Shown: positions 35,200 through 45,380, counted from the first letter of the stretch. The stretch: DNA of 64,000 bases from Lacipirellula limnantheis (GCF_007746075.1 NZ_CP036339.1:6194028-6258027), one strand, 5' to 3'. Numbers and translations: made by a program. The notes: a model not told the origin generated them from the sequence alone.

Positions 35200-37401
35200 C
35201 TAAAACACTCGCAAAAACGTCTGGCGCAGCGAGTTCATTACCAGCGTGCCGATGTTGCTCTCGTCAGTATTGATCTTCGCCACGCCGCGGGCGCCCGGCA
35301 GCAGCGGCGCCCCGTCGCCGTCGACTTCGATCTGCACGACATGGTAGCGATCGTCGCCCAGGGGCGACTGCTGCGCTGGACCTTTGCCGGCCGCGTCTTC
35401 GTGGTTACGGCGCGCCCGCCGCGCAACCTGCACGACGCGCCCGGTGAGGGGCGTGAAGGGCTGTTCTGCGACCAGCAATCGTACTGCCTGGCCGGGGGCT
35501 ACTGTCGGCGCGTCCGCCTGCTCGACGCCGGCCCACGCGACAACGCCTTTGCCGGCGGCGATCACGCAGAGAGGCGTCTGGGGTTCGATCCACGCGCCGA
35601 GGTTCTCCGCAGCGAGCGGCGAGCCGTGCCAAACGGGAAGACGATCGCCGGCTTCGCGGCTGGCGTGCCTTTCGGGAGCGGCCAGGACGCGTCCCGCGTG
35701 GGGCGCACGAATGGTTAGCGCGTCGACCTGCGCCCGAAGCTCGGCCAGCTCTGCCTCGGCGGCAGCCAACTCAGCGCGAGCAGTCGGCAATTGTCGGCTC
35801 GCTGCCGGGAGCGACGACTGCAGCGTCCGGAGTTGAGCGAGGCGAACGCGGCGCTCACGAACGAGACCTTGCGCCTCCAGCAGAGCCTGTTCAAGCTCTG
35901 GGTTGCTCAATTTGATGACGACGTCGTCCTGGTCGACTTCGGCGCCGACGGGCGCCGCAAATCGCAGTTCCCCGCCGACGGCGGCGAAAAGCGGGTGGGC
36001 TTCCGCCGGCACGATCACCACGGGCGCCGCAACCCGCCGCTGCATGGGCACACAGCAAATCGCCGTGAGCGCAGCGAACAACATCAACGACGACGCTCCC
36101 ATGCGATCCCAACGCAGCCGCGCACGGACGGCGGGATTGGTTGCCATGCGAAACGCGGCCATGGCCGGCCGAGCCAACATGCCTGCGAGCGTGACGAGAG
36201 CGAACGCATAAACGAGATTCTGCAGCTGAAGCGGCCGTGCGACGCGCAGCAGCAGAATCAGCAGACCGCCCAGGACGAGTGCCATGTAAATCTTCGAGCC
36301 GATGGCGTAAAGCCATAGCGCTCGTCGCTTGGCCGGCGAGAGCAGCGGATCGACCGGCGTCGCTTCGCCGAGCAGCCAGTTTCGCCAAGCTCCTCCGACT
36401 AATTTTCGCGCCCGCTCGGCGAGGTTCGGCACTTCGAGCAGATCCGAAAGGATGTAGTAACCGTCGTAACGCAACAGCGGATTGGCATTGATCGCCAGCG
36501 TCCCGACCGAGCAGACCACCACCAGGCTCAGCGCCATGGCGTGGACGATCCCTGGCTCCGTGCGACTCCATACCAGTATGGCCGTTGAGGCAATCAGCAG
36601 TTCGGCGAACATCCCGCCGGCGGAAACGCCAATGCGCTGCCACTTGCTCGGCAGGCGCCACGCATCGGAGACGTCGCAGTACAGACTCGGAAAGCCGGCC
36701 AGCAGCAGCACCCCCATTTCACGCGGTCGCGCCCCGAAATGGCGACACGCCAAGGCATGGCCGAATTCGTGCGCCACTTTGACGGCGATCACGGCGCCGA
36801 CCCACACTGGCCACAGGCGGGGACTGACTAAGTCGCCGAGGCCGGCAAGGTTCAAGCCAATCTCGCTCGCTCGACCAAGGGCAGTCGCCAGCGCGCCGAT
36901 TGCCAACGCCACGATGACCGCCAAGCCGACCCGCGAGAAGGCCCAATCGACGGCACGATAGATTCGATCGACGGTGGGCCCGACGTCGAAACCGCCAAGC
37001 CGCAGCGACAACACCTGCAATAAGTTCGACCAACGCTCCTGTCGCCGTTGGAGTCGGCCCCGTTGGTATAGTTCGTCCCCGCAACCGGCAGTCTCGGAGA
37101 CGAGCAATCCTTGTTCATAGAGCCTGTCGACGAACTGTTGAATCTGCTCGACCGTCGCGCGCCGGGGGGCGAAGGCGGTTTCGAGCTCGCGCTGCAGCAT
37201 GCGCAAGCTCACGGGTTGTCTCAGCGCGGCCAGCAGTGCATGTTCCTCGCTGGAGAATTGAAACGCCTCGCCGGTTACCGGGTCCTGCACCATGTAGGCG
37301 GCGTCGCCGCCGAATTGCATTTCGACGATCCGCAGGTCGCCACGCGCGCGCAACGGCAAAATGCGATCAGCGGCGGCGCGGCGATAATCGATGTTCGACA
37401 T
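35200..37401 (-). CDS. PqqD-like/M50 peptidase/HlyD fusion exporter subunit
   Basis: 733 residues with the same order of modules as the gene at 29-2287: PqqD-like domain (about 30-105), multi-pass M50 core (about 150-430) with HEFGH at 211-215 and NANPLLRYDGYY at 305-316, and a HlyD-type lipoyl/barrel adaptor (about 455-733) with a coiled hairpin (LEQALLEAQGLVRERRVRLA). It is 12 bases downstream of an HlyD adaptor gene and at the 3' end of a three-gene unit with a GAF-HlyD gene; a TolC gene is divergent. Together they suggest an envelope-spanning exporter in which the M50 part may process or bind cargo. No ABC or RND pump is present in the locus. Confidence 0.85.
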   Translation of the reverse strand: MSNIDYRRAAADRILPLRARGDLRIVEMQFGGDAAYMVQDPVTGEAFQFSSEEHALLAALRQPVSLRMLQRELETAFAPRRATVEQIQQFVDRLYEQGLLVSETAGCGDELYQRGRLQRRQERWSNLLQVLSLRLGGFDVGPTVDRIYRAVDWAFSRVGLAVIVALAIGALATALGRASEIGLNLAGLGDLVSPRLWPVWVGAVIAVKVAHEFGHALACRHFGARPREMGVLLLAGFPSLYCDVSDAWRLPSKWQRIGVSAGGMFAELLIASTAILVWSRTEPGIVHAMALSLVVVCSVGTLAINANPLLRYDGYYILSDLLEVPNLAERARKLVGGAWRNWLLGEATPVDPLLSPAKRRALWLYAIGSKIYMALVLGGLLILLLRVARPLQLQNLVYAFALVTLAGMLARPAMAAFRMATNPAVRARLRWDRMGASSLMLFAALTAICCVPMQRRVAAPVVIVPAEAHPLFAAVGGELRFAAPVGAEVDQDDVVIKLSNPELEQALLEAQGLVRERRVRLAQLRTLQSSLPAASRQLPTARAELAAAEAELAELRAQVDALTIRAPHAGRVLAAPERHASREAGDRLPVWHGSPLAAENLGAWIEPQTPLCVIAAGKGVVAWAGVEQADAPTVAPGQAVRLLVAEQPFTPLTGRVVQVARRARRNHEDAAGKGPAQQSPLGDDRYHVVQIEVDGDGAPLLPGARGVAKINTDESNIGTLVMNSLRQTFLRVF

Positions 37402-37413
37402 ACAATGGAGACG

Positions 37414-38322
37414 CTAATTCGCTTCCGTCGTCTGGAGCTTCAACTCTCCGTGCTCGCCTGGTCGCAGCTCGCCTTGGCGGTTGTCAATCTCCGCCCAGAC
37501 GCGGACTTGACTCGTGACCGGATCGATCTCGGGGCTGATAAACTTCAGAACTCCTTCGACGCCGCCGGCAGCGGAAACCGCGTCGTTGTCGCGACTTGCC
37601 GCGAACGTCGCTCGGCTACCGACGGCAACCTTGCCCAGGATGCTCGCCGGGGCGAAACCCTCCGCTCGCAGCCGGTCGACGGCGACCAATCGCAGCACGG
37701 GCGCTCCGGGCTCGACCCACTCCCCTGCCCTTCCCCGCACCAGCGCGACGACGCCGGCAAACGGGGCTCGAACCCCATGCAAGTCGAGATCTAGCTTCGC
37801 CGTCTCCACCGCATTCTCCTTGAGCTGCAATTCAAAGCGGTCGATCTCCAGGTCGTGCTCAGCCTGTCGTCGCTCCAGTTCGAGCTTCTCGACAGTGAGC
37901 CGTTCGACGTCGAGCTGCGACTGCGAGATGCTCCGCGCAAACTTGTCGTTCGATTCGCTGGATCGCATCATTTCAGCGCGCGCCACTTCCAGCGCCTTGT
38001 CGGCGTACTCGATCCGCAACTCATTGGTCGCTTTCGCATGGACCTGGGCTCGCTCTAGTTCCGCTTTGGCGACGGCCAGCTTCGCGGCCCGATCGTCGAG
38101 TGACGCCAAGAGGTCGCCCGCTTGCACCGAGGCGCCTTCCTCCACGGCAATGCTGGCCAAGACGCCCGTCTGTCGTGCGGGAACTTCCGCCTCGACGAGG
38201 GGCCGGAGGACGACCGAATCGATCACCACAGCGTCGGCAGCGACGCTCGCTCGCTGCTGTGCAATGCCGACCAACATGGCCAACGACCAGATCGTTAACC
38301 AGCTTAGGGACCATCTTGCCAT
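37414..38322 (-). CDS. HlyD-family periplasmic adaptor
   Basis: 302 residues. An N-terminal hydrophobic segment (about 6-28, ending ASVAAD) is a signal peptide or anchor. A lipoyl half (VEEGASVQAGDLLASLDD), a long coiled-coil hairpin (about 80-180, rich in Glu/Arg/Leu) and the second lipoyl half (RAPFAGVVALVRGRAGEWVEPG) follow, then a beta-barrel. This is the membrane-fusion protein that joins an inner-membrane component to TolC. The middle gene of the unit; 39 bases separate it from the upstream GAF-HlyD gene. Confidence 0.88.
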   Translation of the reverse strand: MARWSLSWLTIWSLAMLVGIAQQRASVAADAVVIDSVVLRPLVEAEVPARQTGVLASIAVEEGASVQAGDLLASLDDRAAKLAVAKAELERAQVHAKATNELRIEYADKALEVARAEMMRSSESNDKFARSISQSQLDVERLTVEKLELERRQAEHDLEIDRFELQLKENAVETAKLDLDLHGVRAPFAGVVALVRGRAGEWVEPGAPVLRLVAVDRLRAEGFAPASILGKVAVGSRATFAASRDNDAVSAAGGVEGVLKFISPEIDPVTSQVRVWAEIDNRQGELRPGEHGELKLQTTEAN

Positions 38323-38361
38323 CGTGTTTGACGCCCGCAGTTCGAAAAGAGGTGCATCACG

Positions 38362-40449
38362 CTAAAAGGTGATCCATCGATAGATCGTCGCCGCTGCGTC
38401 GTGCAGCCAGACATAGCCGAGCGAACGCCGGCCGCAATCAATGCGGACGGACGCTGCCATGCCAGGTCGTGCGGCCGCGGGCGGAGTTGCATCGACGGCT
38501 AGCCGCACCTGCACGGGCGCGGCCGCGTCCTCCAGGCCATCGGCCTCCAATGGCGCCGCAGAGTCGATCGCCACAACGTGCGCCGGATAGGTCGCGGTGA
38601 CGTCGCCGCTCAGGCGGAAACTTGCTGCGACGCTCGTAGGCGGATTGCTCGCGACAGCGGCCGCTTGCGCTTCGACCACGTCGCCCACGTCGCGCTGCGG
38701 GACCTCAGCACGCAACTGCCAGCCGCTGCCGACGTCCGCGATGGTGAGCAACGCTTGCCCGCGCTCCACCGGCCGCGACGACAATAGACTCTGGACGTCA
38801 GGCGTTAGCACCTCGCCGGCGATCGGGCTACGGAGGGTCAGCGCCTCGTGTCGCTCGGCTAGCAACGCTTCCTGCGCCCTCAGCGTAGCCAGCCGTTCTT
38901 CCAATTGCCGTTGCTCCGCCGACAAGGGCAATCGATCTTCCGTCTCGCGATCCGCCAACTTGCGATCGGTACGAGTGACGGCGAGCGCGGCCAGGCGTTC
39001 CCGGGCGCCGTCGACTTCGCCGCGAACTTGCTGCAGCTTGAGGGCAAGTTCCGGATCGCTCAGCACGATGAGGACGTCGCCTTGCCGCACCTGTTGGCCA
39101 TGTTCAACGCGAATCTCGGCGACAGTTCCCGTAGCCGAGGCGAAAATCTCTCGCTCAACCGCTGCCGCCAGGGTCGCCGGCGCCTCGACCGACAGTTGCG
39201 CCGGCACGAATGCGAGGGCAGCCGCGCAAGTTGCCGCCGCACCGATCATCCATAACGCCCGCCGACGCTGCAGCGGGCGCTGCCATGCGGCTAGCCGATC
39301 GGACCAAACGAGCGCGGTGCGCACCGGAAATCGATCGAGCGTCGCCGCCCGCGCGAGCGACGGAGCGCACAGCTCGCCGATTTCGACAAGCTGACGCTGC
39401 CAACCATCGTCGGCGGCGCCGTCGAAGCGTTCAGCAATGAGCACGGCATCGTACCGCGTGCGCTTCACGCGATCGCTAGAAGGGACAGTCTCATCCGGTG
39501 TAGAAAGCTCCAATCCAATTGGGGCGCCTGCCAGCTGGCGGGCGTGGGAACAGTCGAGATGATCCGCCAGCGCTGAAGCCAGGCGCGGCGGCAGATCGAG
39601 TTCATCAGCATGGCCGCCCTCGTGAAGAATCGGCTCGCCCCAGTTGGCAATGTCTTCCGCCAGTCGCTCCGACAGTCGCGCAAACTCGCTCTGCCGGTCG
39701 ACACGGCTCGCTCCGCTCACGCAGAGCAGTCGCCACGTCTCGTCAACCCGCAGCAATAATGCGACGCGATCGCACGATAACAGTCGCCGCGCCTCATTGG
39801 CCACGGCAAACGCCGTCCCCGTCAGGTTGCGCGGCTGTTGGATGCGCCGCAACAGGTCGACGGCTTGCAGCTGTACCTCGGCCGTCGCGCGCAGCCGTCG
39901 TAGTTCGCTGAGCGCGTGGTAGTCGGCGGCGATCGATGCCAGGGTCGTTACCAGTTCGCGGCGCGCTTCCTGCAGCGCGCTGCTCGATTGGTCGCGGAAG
40001 AAAAACTCCAGCGCGCCAACGGCCGCCGGCGACGATGCGCCTCCCGCGGCGACGTCGGCAATGGCACAGATGATCGGTCCCGCGTCGGTTGGATGGTGGT
40101 TGTCCAGGGCAATCGCCTGGGAAACGAATTTCAGTTGCCGGCGGACGGCGTCGCGCCGTTCCGCAACAGGCCGTTCCCCAACCGAGAAATCTCTGGGAAC
40201 AGCTCCAACCGCTTCGTCGGCGCCGTCGGAAACCTCAACCAACAATTCAATGGCATCGCGCGTGGTGCGCAGCCAGGCGCCCCCCGCCGTCGCACCGCTG
40301 GCCGCGCACGCTTCCATCAGTAGGCGCCGGAAGAACTCGCGCGGCATTAGCTCGCTGCGAGCCGCTTCGTGCAGGCGTTCCACCAGCGCCTCCAGCTGCG
40401 ACCAGCTAGCATTCGAGCGATCAGCGGAGACCAGGGGCGGATCGGACAT
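38362..40449 (-). CDS. GAF-like domain/HlyD adaptor fusion
   Basis: 695 residues from ATG 40449, which has GGAAG four bases before it; an upstream ATG at 40560 is less likely. Residues about 20-330 look like one or two GAF-type sensory domains (cytoplasmic), a membrane helix lies at about 403-423 (LWMIGAAATCAAALAFVPAQL), and a HlyD-type adaptor follows with lipoyl motifs VRVEHGQQVRQGDVLIVLSD-like and LRSPIAGEVLTP plus a coiled coil. So a cytosolic sensor is wired to a periplasmic adaptor in one chain. It heads the unit of HlyD and M50-HlyD genes and is divergent from the TolC gene across about 230 bases. Confidence 0.8.
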   Translation of the reverse strand: MSDPPLVSADRSNASWSQLEALVERLHEAARSELMPREFFRRLLMEACAASGATAGGAWLRTTRDAIELLVEVSDGADEAVGAVPRDFSVGERPVAERRDAVRRQLKFVSQAIALDNHHPTDAGPIICAIADVAAGGASSPAAVGALEFFFRDQSSSALQEARRELVTTLASIAADYHALSELRRLRATAEVQLQAVDLLRRIQQPRNLTGTAFAVANEARRLLSCDRVALLLRVDETWRLLCVSGASRVDRQSEFARLSERLAEDIANWGEPILHEGGHADELDLPPRLASALADHLDCSHARQLAGAPIGLELSTPDETVPSSDRVKRTRYDAVLIAERFDGAADDGWQRQLVEIGELCAPSLARAATLDRFPVRTALVWSDRLAAWQRPLQRRRALWMIGAAATCAAALAFVPAQLSVEAPATLAAAVEREIFASATGTVAEIRVEHGQQVRQGDVLIVLSDPELALKLQQVRGEVDGARERLAALAVTRTDRKLADRETEDRLPLSAEQRQLEERLATLRAQEALLAERHEALTLRSPIAGEVLTPDVQSLLSSRPVERGQALLTIADVGSGWQLRAEVPQRDVGDVVEAQAAAVASNPPTSVAASFRLSGDVTATYPAHVVAIDSAAPLEADGLEDAAAPVQVRLAVDATPPAAARPGMAASVRIDCGRRSLGYVWLHDAAATIYRWITF

Positions 40450-40681
40450 GACTTCCAGTATAGGCACGTCGGTAGCAAAGCAGCCGGCGATCGGCAGGCT
40501 GCGGAGACGGCATTCGCTCATGCATTTGCCGCTCGGAGGCAATTTGGGAAGGTAGCGCAAGCCTTGGGGGTTCTGCCGGAAATCATCGTTCTACCGTTTC
40601 TACCGTGACGAAAACCTGTTCGAGGCTCCTCAGTTCAGACCACAGTCATGGACGCCTTCCCCGCTCTTACCTAGTCGCCAC

Positions 40682-42850
40682 ATGCGCTGGTCGCGTCATC
40701 CTGCTTTCGTCTGGCCGCTGCTCGCCTGCTTGCTGCTGGCTGAGGGGTGCCGGATGCGCGACAAAACGGCGTTCAAGGCGGTCGACGACGACTGCTATCG
40801 AGCGCTGGCGGCGACCCAAATCGAAAACCCCGTGGTGACTCCCTGCAGTCACAGCGAACAGGATTGGGCCGCCGTTCAACCGCTGACGCTCGCCTCGATT
40901 GGCCAGATGGAGTACTGGAACCTCACGCTCGAGGAAGCGGTTCGCATCACGATGGCTCAGTCCGACGTCATCCGCGACCTCGGCGGGACCGTGCTGCGGT
41001 CGCCGGCCACCGTGGAAACGTACTGGAACCCGGCCGTCGTCGAAACGAATCCTCGGTTTGGCGTCGATGCGGCGCTCAGCGCCTTCGATGCTCAACTCAC
41101 CAGCAGCATTTTTGGAGCGAAGAACGACCGCGCCTTGAATAACGAGTTTTTCGGCGGCGGCACGCGGCTGCTCAGTCAAGATCTACTCGTTCAGCAAACG
41201 CAGATCGCCAAACGCTCGGCGACGGGCACCCAGTTCGCCGTGCGGCACTACACCGACTACGACGCGAACAATGCTCCGAGCAACCTGTTCCCCAGCGCGT
41301 GGAATACGAACTTCGAGGTCGAAGCTCGCCAACCGTTGCTGCAAGGCGCCGGCGTGGAGTTCAATCGGATTGCGGGCCCCAGCACCACGCCCGGTTTGTA
41401 CAACGGCGTGCTCGTGGCTCGACTGAACACCGACGTCGAGCTGACGGACTTCGAGATCGCCGTTCGCGATCTGGTGAGCAACGTTGAGAATGCTTACTGG
41501 GATCTCTACTTCGCCTATCGCGACCTTGACGCCAAGATTGCCGCCCGCGACGCGGCGCTCGAAACGTGGCGCCGGATCAATGCCCTCTACGTTTCCAGCC
41601 GGCGTGGCGGCGAGGCGGAGAAAGAAGCGCAGGCTCGCGAGCAGTTCTATCGGTTTCAGGAGGACGTCGAGAACGCACTGGCCGGTCGATTGCTTGGCGG
41701 CACCAGCGTCAACAATGGCAGCAGCGGGGGCACGTTCCGCGGCGGCGGCGGCGTGCAGGTCGCTGAGCGACGCCTGCGCATGCTGGTCGGTCTGCCGCCG
41801 AGCGACGGTCGGTTGATTCGTCCCGCGGACGAACCCGTGAGCGCACCGATTCGCTTCGATTGGCAAGAAATCACCCGCGAGTCGCTCGTGCGCCGCGCGG
41901 AACTCCGTCGCCAACGGTGGCTAACGCGTCGTTTCGAGTTGGAACAGATCGCCAGCCGCAACTACCTGCTTCCCCGCCTTGATGCGGTTGCGCGCCAGCG
42001 CTGGCGCGGTTTCGGCCACGACTTGATCCATAGCGATTCGACGGGTCGCGATCGGTTCGACAATGCTTACATGGATCTCGTGAGCGGCGACTTCCAGGAA
42101 TGGCAGGTAGGCTTCGAATTGAACATGCCGATCGGCTTCCGGCAGGGGGCGGCGGCGGCGCGCAACGCCGAATTGCAGCTCACCCGCGCACGGGCAGTGC
42201 TCCGGGAGCAGGAACATATCGTCCTCCACGACGCCGCTAACGCCGTCGCAGAGTTCGATCGCACGGTGGTGGTGACGCAGACGGCCGGAAGGCGTCTTGA
42301 CGCCGCCCGCCATCAGCTTGACGCCGTCGAAGCGGCCTACGATGCCGACAAGGCGCCGCTCGACTTCGTCCTCGAAGCACAGCGCCGCTTGGCCGAAGCC
42401 GAGAGCAGCTACTACCAGGCGATGGCCGAGTACGCGGTGGCGATCAAAAACGTCCACTTTGCCAAAGGCACGCTCCTCGACTACGACGGCATCGTGCTGG
42501 CTGAATCGGCTTGGGCCGACAAGGCGTACGCGGATGCGGCTGAACGCGATCGTCTTCGCGGCCGCCCGCGGGTGCTGAACTATGCCTCGGCTCGCCAACC
42601 GGTCGTTGGCGGCGGGGCCTACGATCAACAGTCGCTGGAGTCGAATCCGCTCGGCCTCGGGATGCCGGTTCCCACCGAGCCCGTCGCGACGCCTCCCGCG
42701 GATCCGCCCACCGACGTCGAGCCGCTGCCACCCGTGCCGCTACCAGTCGAGCCAACGCTGCCTGATGAGCCGACCATGGTGCAGCCCATGGCGCTGCTGC
42801 CGACTCCAGAGGCGACGCGCGCTGACGTGACGGACGCTAGGGCAGAGTAA
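40682..42850 (+). CDS. TolC-like outer-membrane efflux lipoprotein
   Basis: 722 residues. The lipoprotein signal LLACLLLAEGC puts the acylated Cys at 23. Two long helical repeats typical of TolC/OEP proteins are visible: LEEAVRITMAQS and later VAELELNMPIGF-like RQGAAAARNAELQLTRARAVLREQE, and YDADKAPLDFVLEAQRRLAEAESSYYQAMAEYAVA near the C-terminus. A Pro/Val/Glu-rich tail of about 70 residues is extra. It is the outer-membrane channel for the divergent adaptor genes. Confidence 0.9.
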   Translation: MRWSRHPAFVWPLLACLLLAEGCRMRDKTAFKAVDDDCYRALAATQIENPVVTPCSHSEQDWAAVQPLTLASIGQMEYWNLTLEEAVRITMAQSDVIRDLGGTVLRSPATVETYWNPAVVETNPRFGVDAALSAFDAQLTSSIFGAKNDRALNNEFFGGGTRLLSQDLLVQQTQIAKRSATGTQFAVRHYTDYDANNAPSNLFPSAWNTNFEVEARQPLLQGAGVEFNRIAGPSTTPGLYNGVLVARLNTDVELTDFEIAVRDLVSNVENAYWDLYFAYRDLDAKIAARDAALETWRRINALYVSSRRGGEAEKEAQAREQFYRFQEDVENALAGRLLGGTSVNNGSSGGTFRGGGGVQVAERRLRMLVGLPPSDGRLIRPADEPVSAPIRFDWQEITRESLVRRAELRRQRWLTRRFELEQIASRNYLLPRLDAVARQRWRGFGHDLIHSDSTGRDRFDNAYMDLVSGDFQEWQVGFELNMPIGFRQGAAAARNAELQLTRARAVLREQEHIVLHDAANAVAEFDRTVVVTQTAGRRLDAARHQLDAVEAAYDADKAPLDFVLEAQRRLAEAESSYYQAMAEYAVAIKNVHFAKGTLLDYDGIVLAESAWADKAYADAAERDRLRGRPRVLNYASARQPVVGGGAYDQQSLESNPLGLGMPVPTEPVATPPADPPTDVEPLPPVPLPVEPTLPDEPTMVQPMALLPTPEATRADVTDARAE

Positions 42851-42910
42851 AGACGCACGCCGACTCGCTCATTTCGTTTTGGCCAACCTGGGACAAGCCG
42901 AGAAGGCCGC

Positions 42911-45112
42911 TTACTTTCGCCGCGCGTCTGCTTCCATCGCGGCGAACCATGAGTCGACCCCGTTGCCGCTTGGTTCGCCCAGCACGGCGACGCCCAGCAT
43001 CGAGTCGGCGAGAAAGCGCGACAACTCGGCGGGGGTCGGATAGCTCCAAGCGGCGGCGGGAGGCAAGCGAACGCCGAGGACCTTCTCAAAGTCGACGTTC
43101 AATTCCAGCGCCGTCAGCGAGTCCATCCCAAGTTCGGTGAAGGGAACGATGGGCGACATAACGCCGCAGCCAGGTTCGACGCGCTCTTCCAGCCACTCAA
43201 GCATCCAGCTCTGAATCTCCTGAGCGAGTTGTTCCGGCGCCATTGTTCCCACATGGTTCAGGAACTCGGCGCCGTGACGGGCGCCACGGCCCTGTGCTGC
43301 GCCGTTGAACGGTTCTGTTTCGGCGAGCGGATCGATGGTCGGCGCGCCGGCCGACGTTGACTGCATCCATGACGCGAGTTGTTCCAACCCGTTCGCAACG
43401 AGCAGGTCGCGGCAACGGCTCCGCTGCACCTTGCCGCTCGACGTCAGCGGCAATCCTCCCGGTCGCAGCAGCACGATTTGGTAAGGGTCGACGTCATGCT
43501 CTTCGACGATGGCGGCGCGGATGGCACGCAGCACCGGCGTCATATCGTTGCGGCGATGTTCGCGAGCGATCTGGTGGACGACGACCAACTGCTCGTGGCC
43601 GTCGACTTCCCAGGAGAATGCCGCGCCGAGATCCACTGCTTCGTGGGCCTGTTGAACCGTGCGTTCAATGTCCTGGGGGTAAAGATTGCGACCCCGGATG
43701 ATGATCACGTCCTTCGCACGACCGGTGACGAACAACTCCCCCGCGTCGAAGGCTCCAAGATCCCCGGTGCGCAGGAATGGTCCGCTGCCGTCGGCGAGGC
43801 GGCCTCCGAACGTTTGCCACAACTCTTCCGGATGATTCCAGTACCCCTTGGCGACCGATCCGCCGGCGATCCAAATCTCGCCGATTTGACCGTCGCCGCA
43901 CGGCTCGAAGGTGTGCGGATCGACGACGCGCACCTCCTGATCGCCGAGCGGCTTGCCGCAACTGACGAGCGTTTGCACGTTGGTCGCGCTCGCGGCCGCA
44001 GCCAGGCGGTGCCGACCTAACGCTGCGCGATCAGCCTGAAACACGCGCGGCCCCTCCGCGCGGCTGCAGCCGCTCACCATGAGCGTGGCTTCGGCCAGGC
44101 CATAGCAGGGGAAGAACGCTGATTTGTTGAAGCCGCGATCGCCGAATGCCGCGGCAAAATCGTCGAGAGCCCGCGCGTCGATTGGCTCGGCGCCGCAGAA
44201 CGCGAGTTTCCAACGGCTCAGGTCGAGCGCCGCCCGCTGCTCGGGCGAGATCTTTCGCGCGCAGAGCTCGTAAGCGAAATTCGGCGCCCCGCTAATCGCG
44301 GCGCCGGTCCGCGAGATTGTTTCGAGCCACGCGCTGGGGCGCTGCAAAAAGGTCGCTGGAGCGAGCAAGTACGACGTGCCGCCGACGAACAACGGCGTCA
44401 GGATCCCGCCGATCAACCCCATGTCATGATACGCCGGCAGCCAGAAAACTCCCGCGACTGGCGGAAAGCTCTCGTCCGCTCGCTTCAGACAAAAACCGCT
44501 ACGGATCAACTCAAGATTGTGCAGCAAGTTGCCGTGAGTCACCACGACGCCGCGCGGCTGCGAGGTGCTGCCAGAGGTGTATTGCAAGAATGCCGCGTCG
44601 CCGGCCGCGCGTTGAACTGGGTCGGCAAACGCATCTTCATCGCGGCAGCGGTCGACGGCAATCCACTCCAATGCGCGAACGCTGGCCGACTGCTCGTCGA
44701 GCTGCATCATGCCGAGCGTTTCGCTGGTGGTGAGCGCGACCAGCGGCTTGCAATCGGCGACGATCGCATCGAGTCGCGACGATGGCCGGCGCGGCTTCGG
44801 ATAGGTCGCCGGCGCAGGCAGGACGCCGGCGTACAGGCACCCAAAGAACGCCGCGATGAACTCCAGGCCCGGCGGGAAGACCAGCACGGCGCGTTCGCCC
44901 GGCGCGGCAACGCGGCTCACTTCCGCAGCGACGGCCCGAGCCCGCCGATCAAGCTCAGCGTACGTCCAGCTCAACTCGCCGCGGCCATCGGCGGCAGCGC
45001 TCTCCGGCACGAAGACAAACGCGGCTTGCAGCGGGCGCTCAGCGGCGCGACGGCGCAGCAATTCGGCGACGCTTCTCAATTCCGACTGCGGCGTTGGCGC
45101 TTCTGCTGGCAT
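42911..45112 (-). CDS. Fatty acyl-AMP ligase fused to an acyl/peptidyl carrier domain
   Basis: 733 residues from ATG 45112 (ATG 45175 or 45193 possible). An adenylation domain (about 1-580) has FLQYTSGSTSQPRG at about 171-184, YLAPATFLQRP and GEIWIAGGSVAKGYWN, FLRTGDLGAF and GRAKDVIIIRGRNLYPQDIE, all typical of FAAL-type enzymes that load long-chain acyl groups onto carriers. Residues about 615-705 are a phosphopantetheine carrier with ELGMDSLTALEL (Ser about 664). No PKS or NRPS gene is in the window, so it is a loading module without visible downstream enzymes. It is convergent with the TolC gene. Confidence 0.88.
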   Translation of the reverse strand: MPAEAPTPQSELRSVAELLRRRAAERPLQAAFVFVPESAAADGRGELSWTYAELDRRARAVAAEVSRVAAPGERAVLVFPPGLEFIAAFFGCLYAGVLPAPATYPKPRRPSSRLDAIVADCKPLVALTTSETLGMMQLDEQSASVRALEWIAVDRCRDEDAFADPVQRAAGDAAFLQYTSGSTSQPRGVVVTHGNLLHNLELIRSGFCLKRADESFPPVAGVFWLPAYHDMGLIGGILTPLFVGGTSYLLAPATFLQRPSAWLETISRTGAAISGAPNFAYELCARKISPEQRAALDLSRWKLAFCGAEPIDARALDDFAAAFGDRGFNKSAFFPCYGLAEATLMVSGCSRAEGPRVFQADRAALGRHRLAAAASATNVQTLVSCGKPLGDQEVRVVDPHTFEPCGDGQIGEIWIAGGSVAKGYWNHPEELWQTFGGRLADGSGPFLRTGDLGAFDAGELFVTGRAKDVIIIRGRNLYPQDIERTVQQAHEAVDLGAAFSWEVDGHEQLVVVHQIAREHRRNDMTPVLRAIRAAIVEEHDVDPYQIVLLRPGGLPLTSSGKVQRSRCRDLLVANGLEQLASWMQSTSAGAPTIDPLAETEPFNGAAQGRGARHGAEFLNHVGTMAPEQLAQEIQSWMLEWLEERVEPGCGVMSPIVPFTELGMDSLTALELNVDFEKVLGVRLPPAAAWSYPTPAELSRFLADSMLGVAVLGEPSGNGVDSWFAAMEADARRK

Positions 45113-45380
45113 GACCGATCGTAGCAGGGAGAAAATGTCGTACCGAAATCGGAAAGTATTGCTAGTGGGCAGCATATGGGTCGCAGGCCGCATGGGGGTG
45201 CTCCTTGCCGGCGGGCATGATGATCTCTCGAGACGCAGGCAAAGCGCTCAACTAACGTAGCGTTGCCCCTCAGTGGAATGCAACGCGATCGAGGGGCGCG
45301 CGGCCGGAGTTTTCCGAAGAATCGGCGGGGTCGGCCGCTACCGCTCGAATCATCGTAAACGCTTAACGCGCGGCGGTTCC

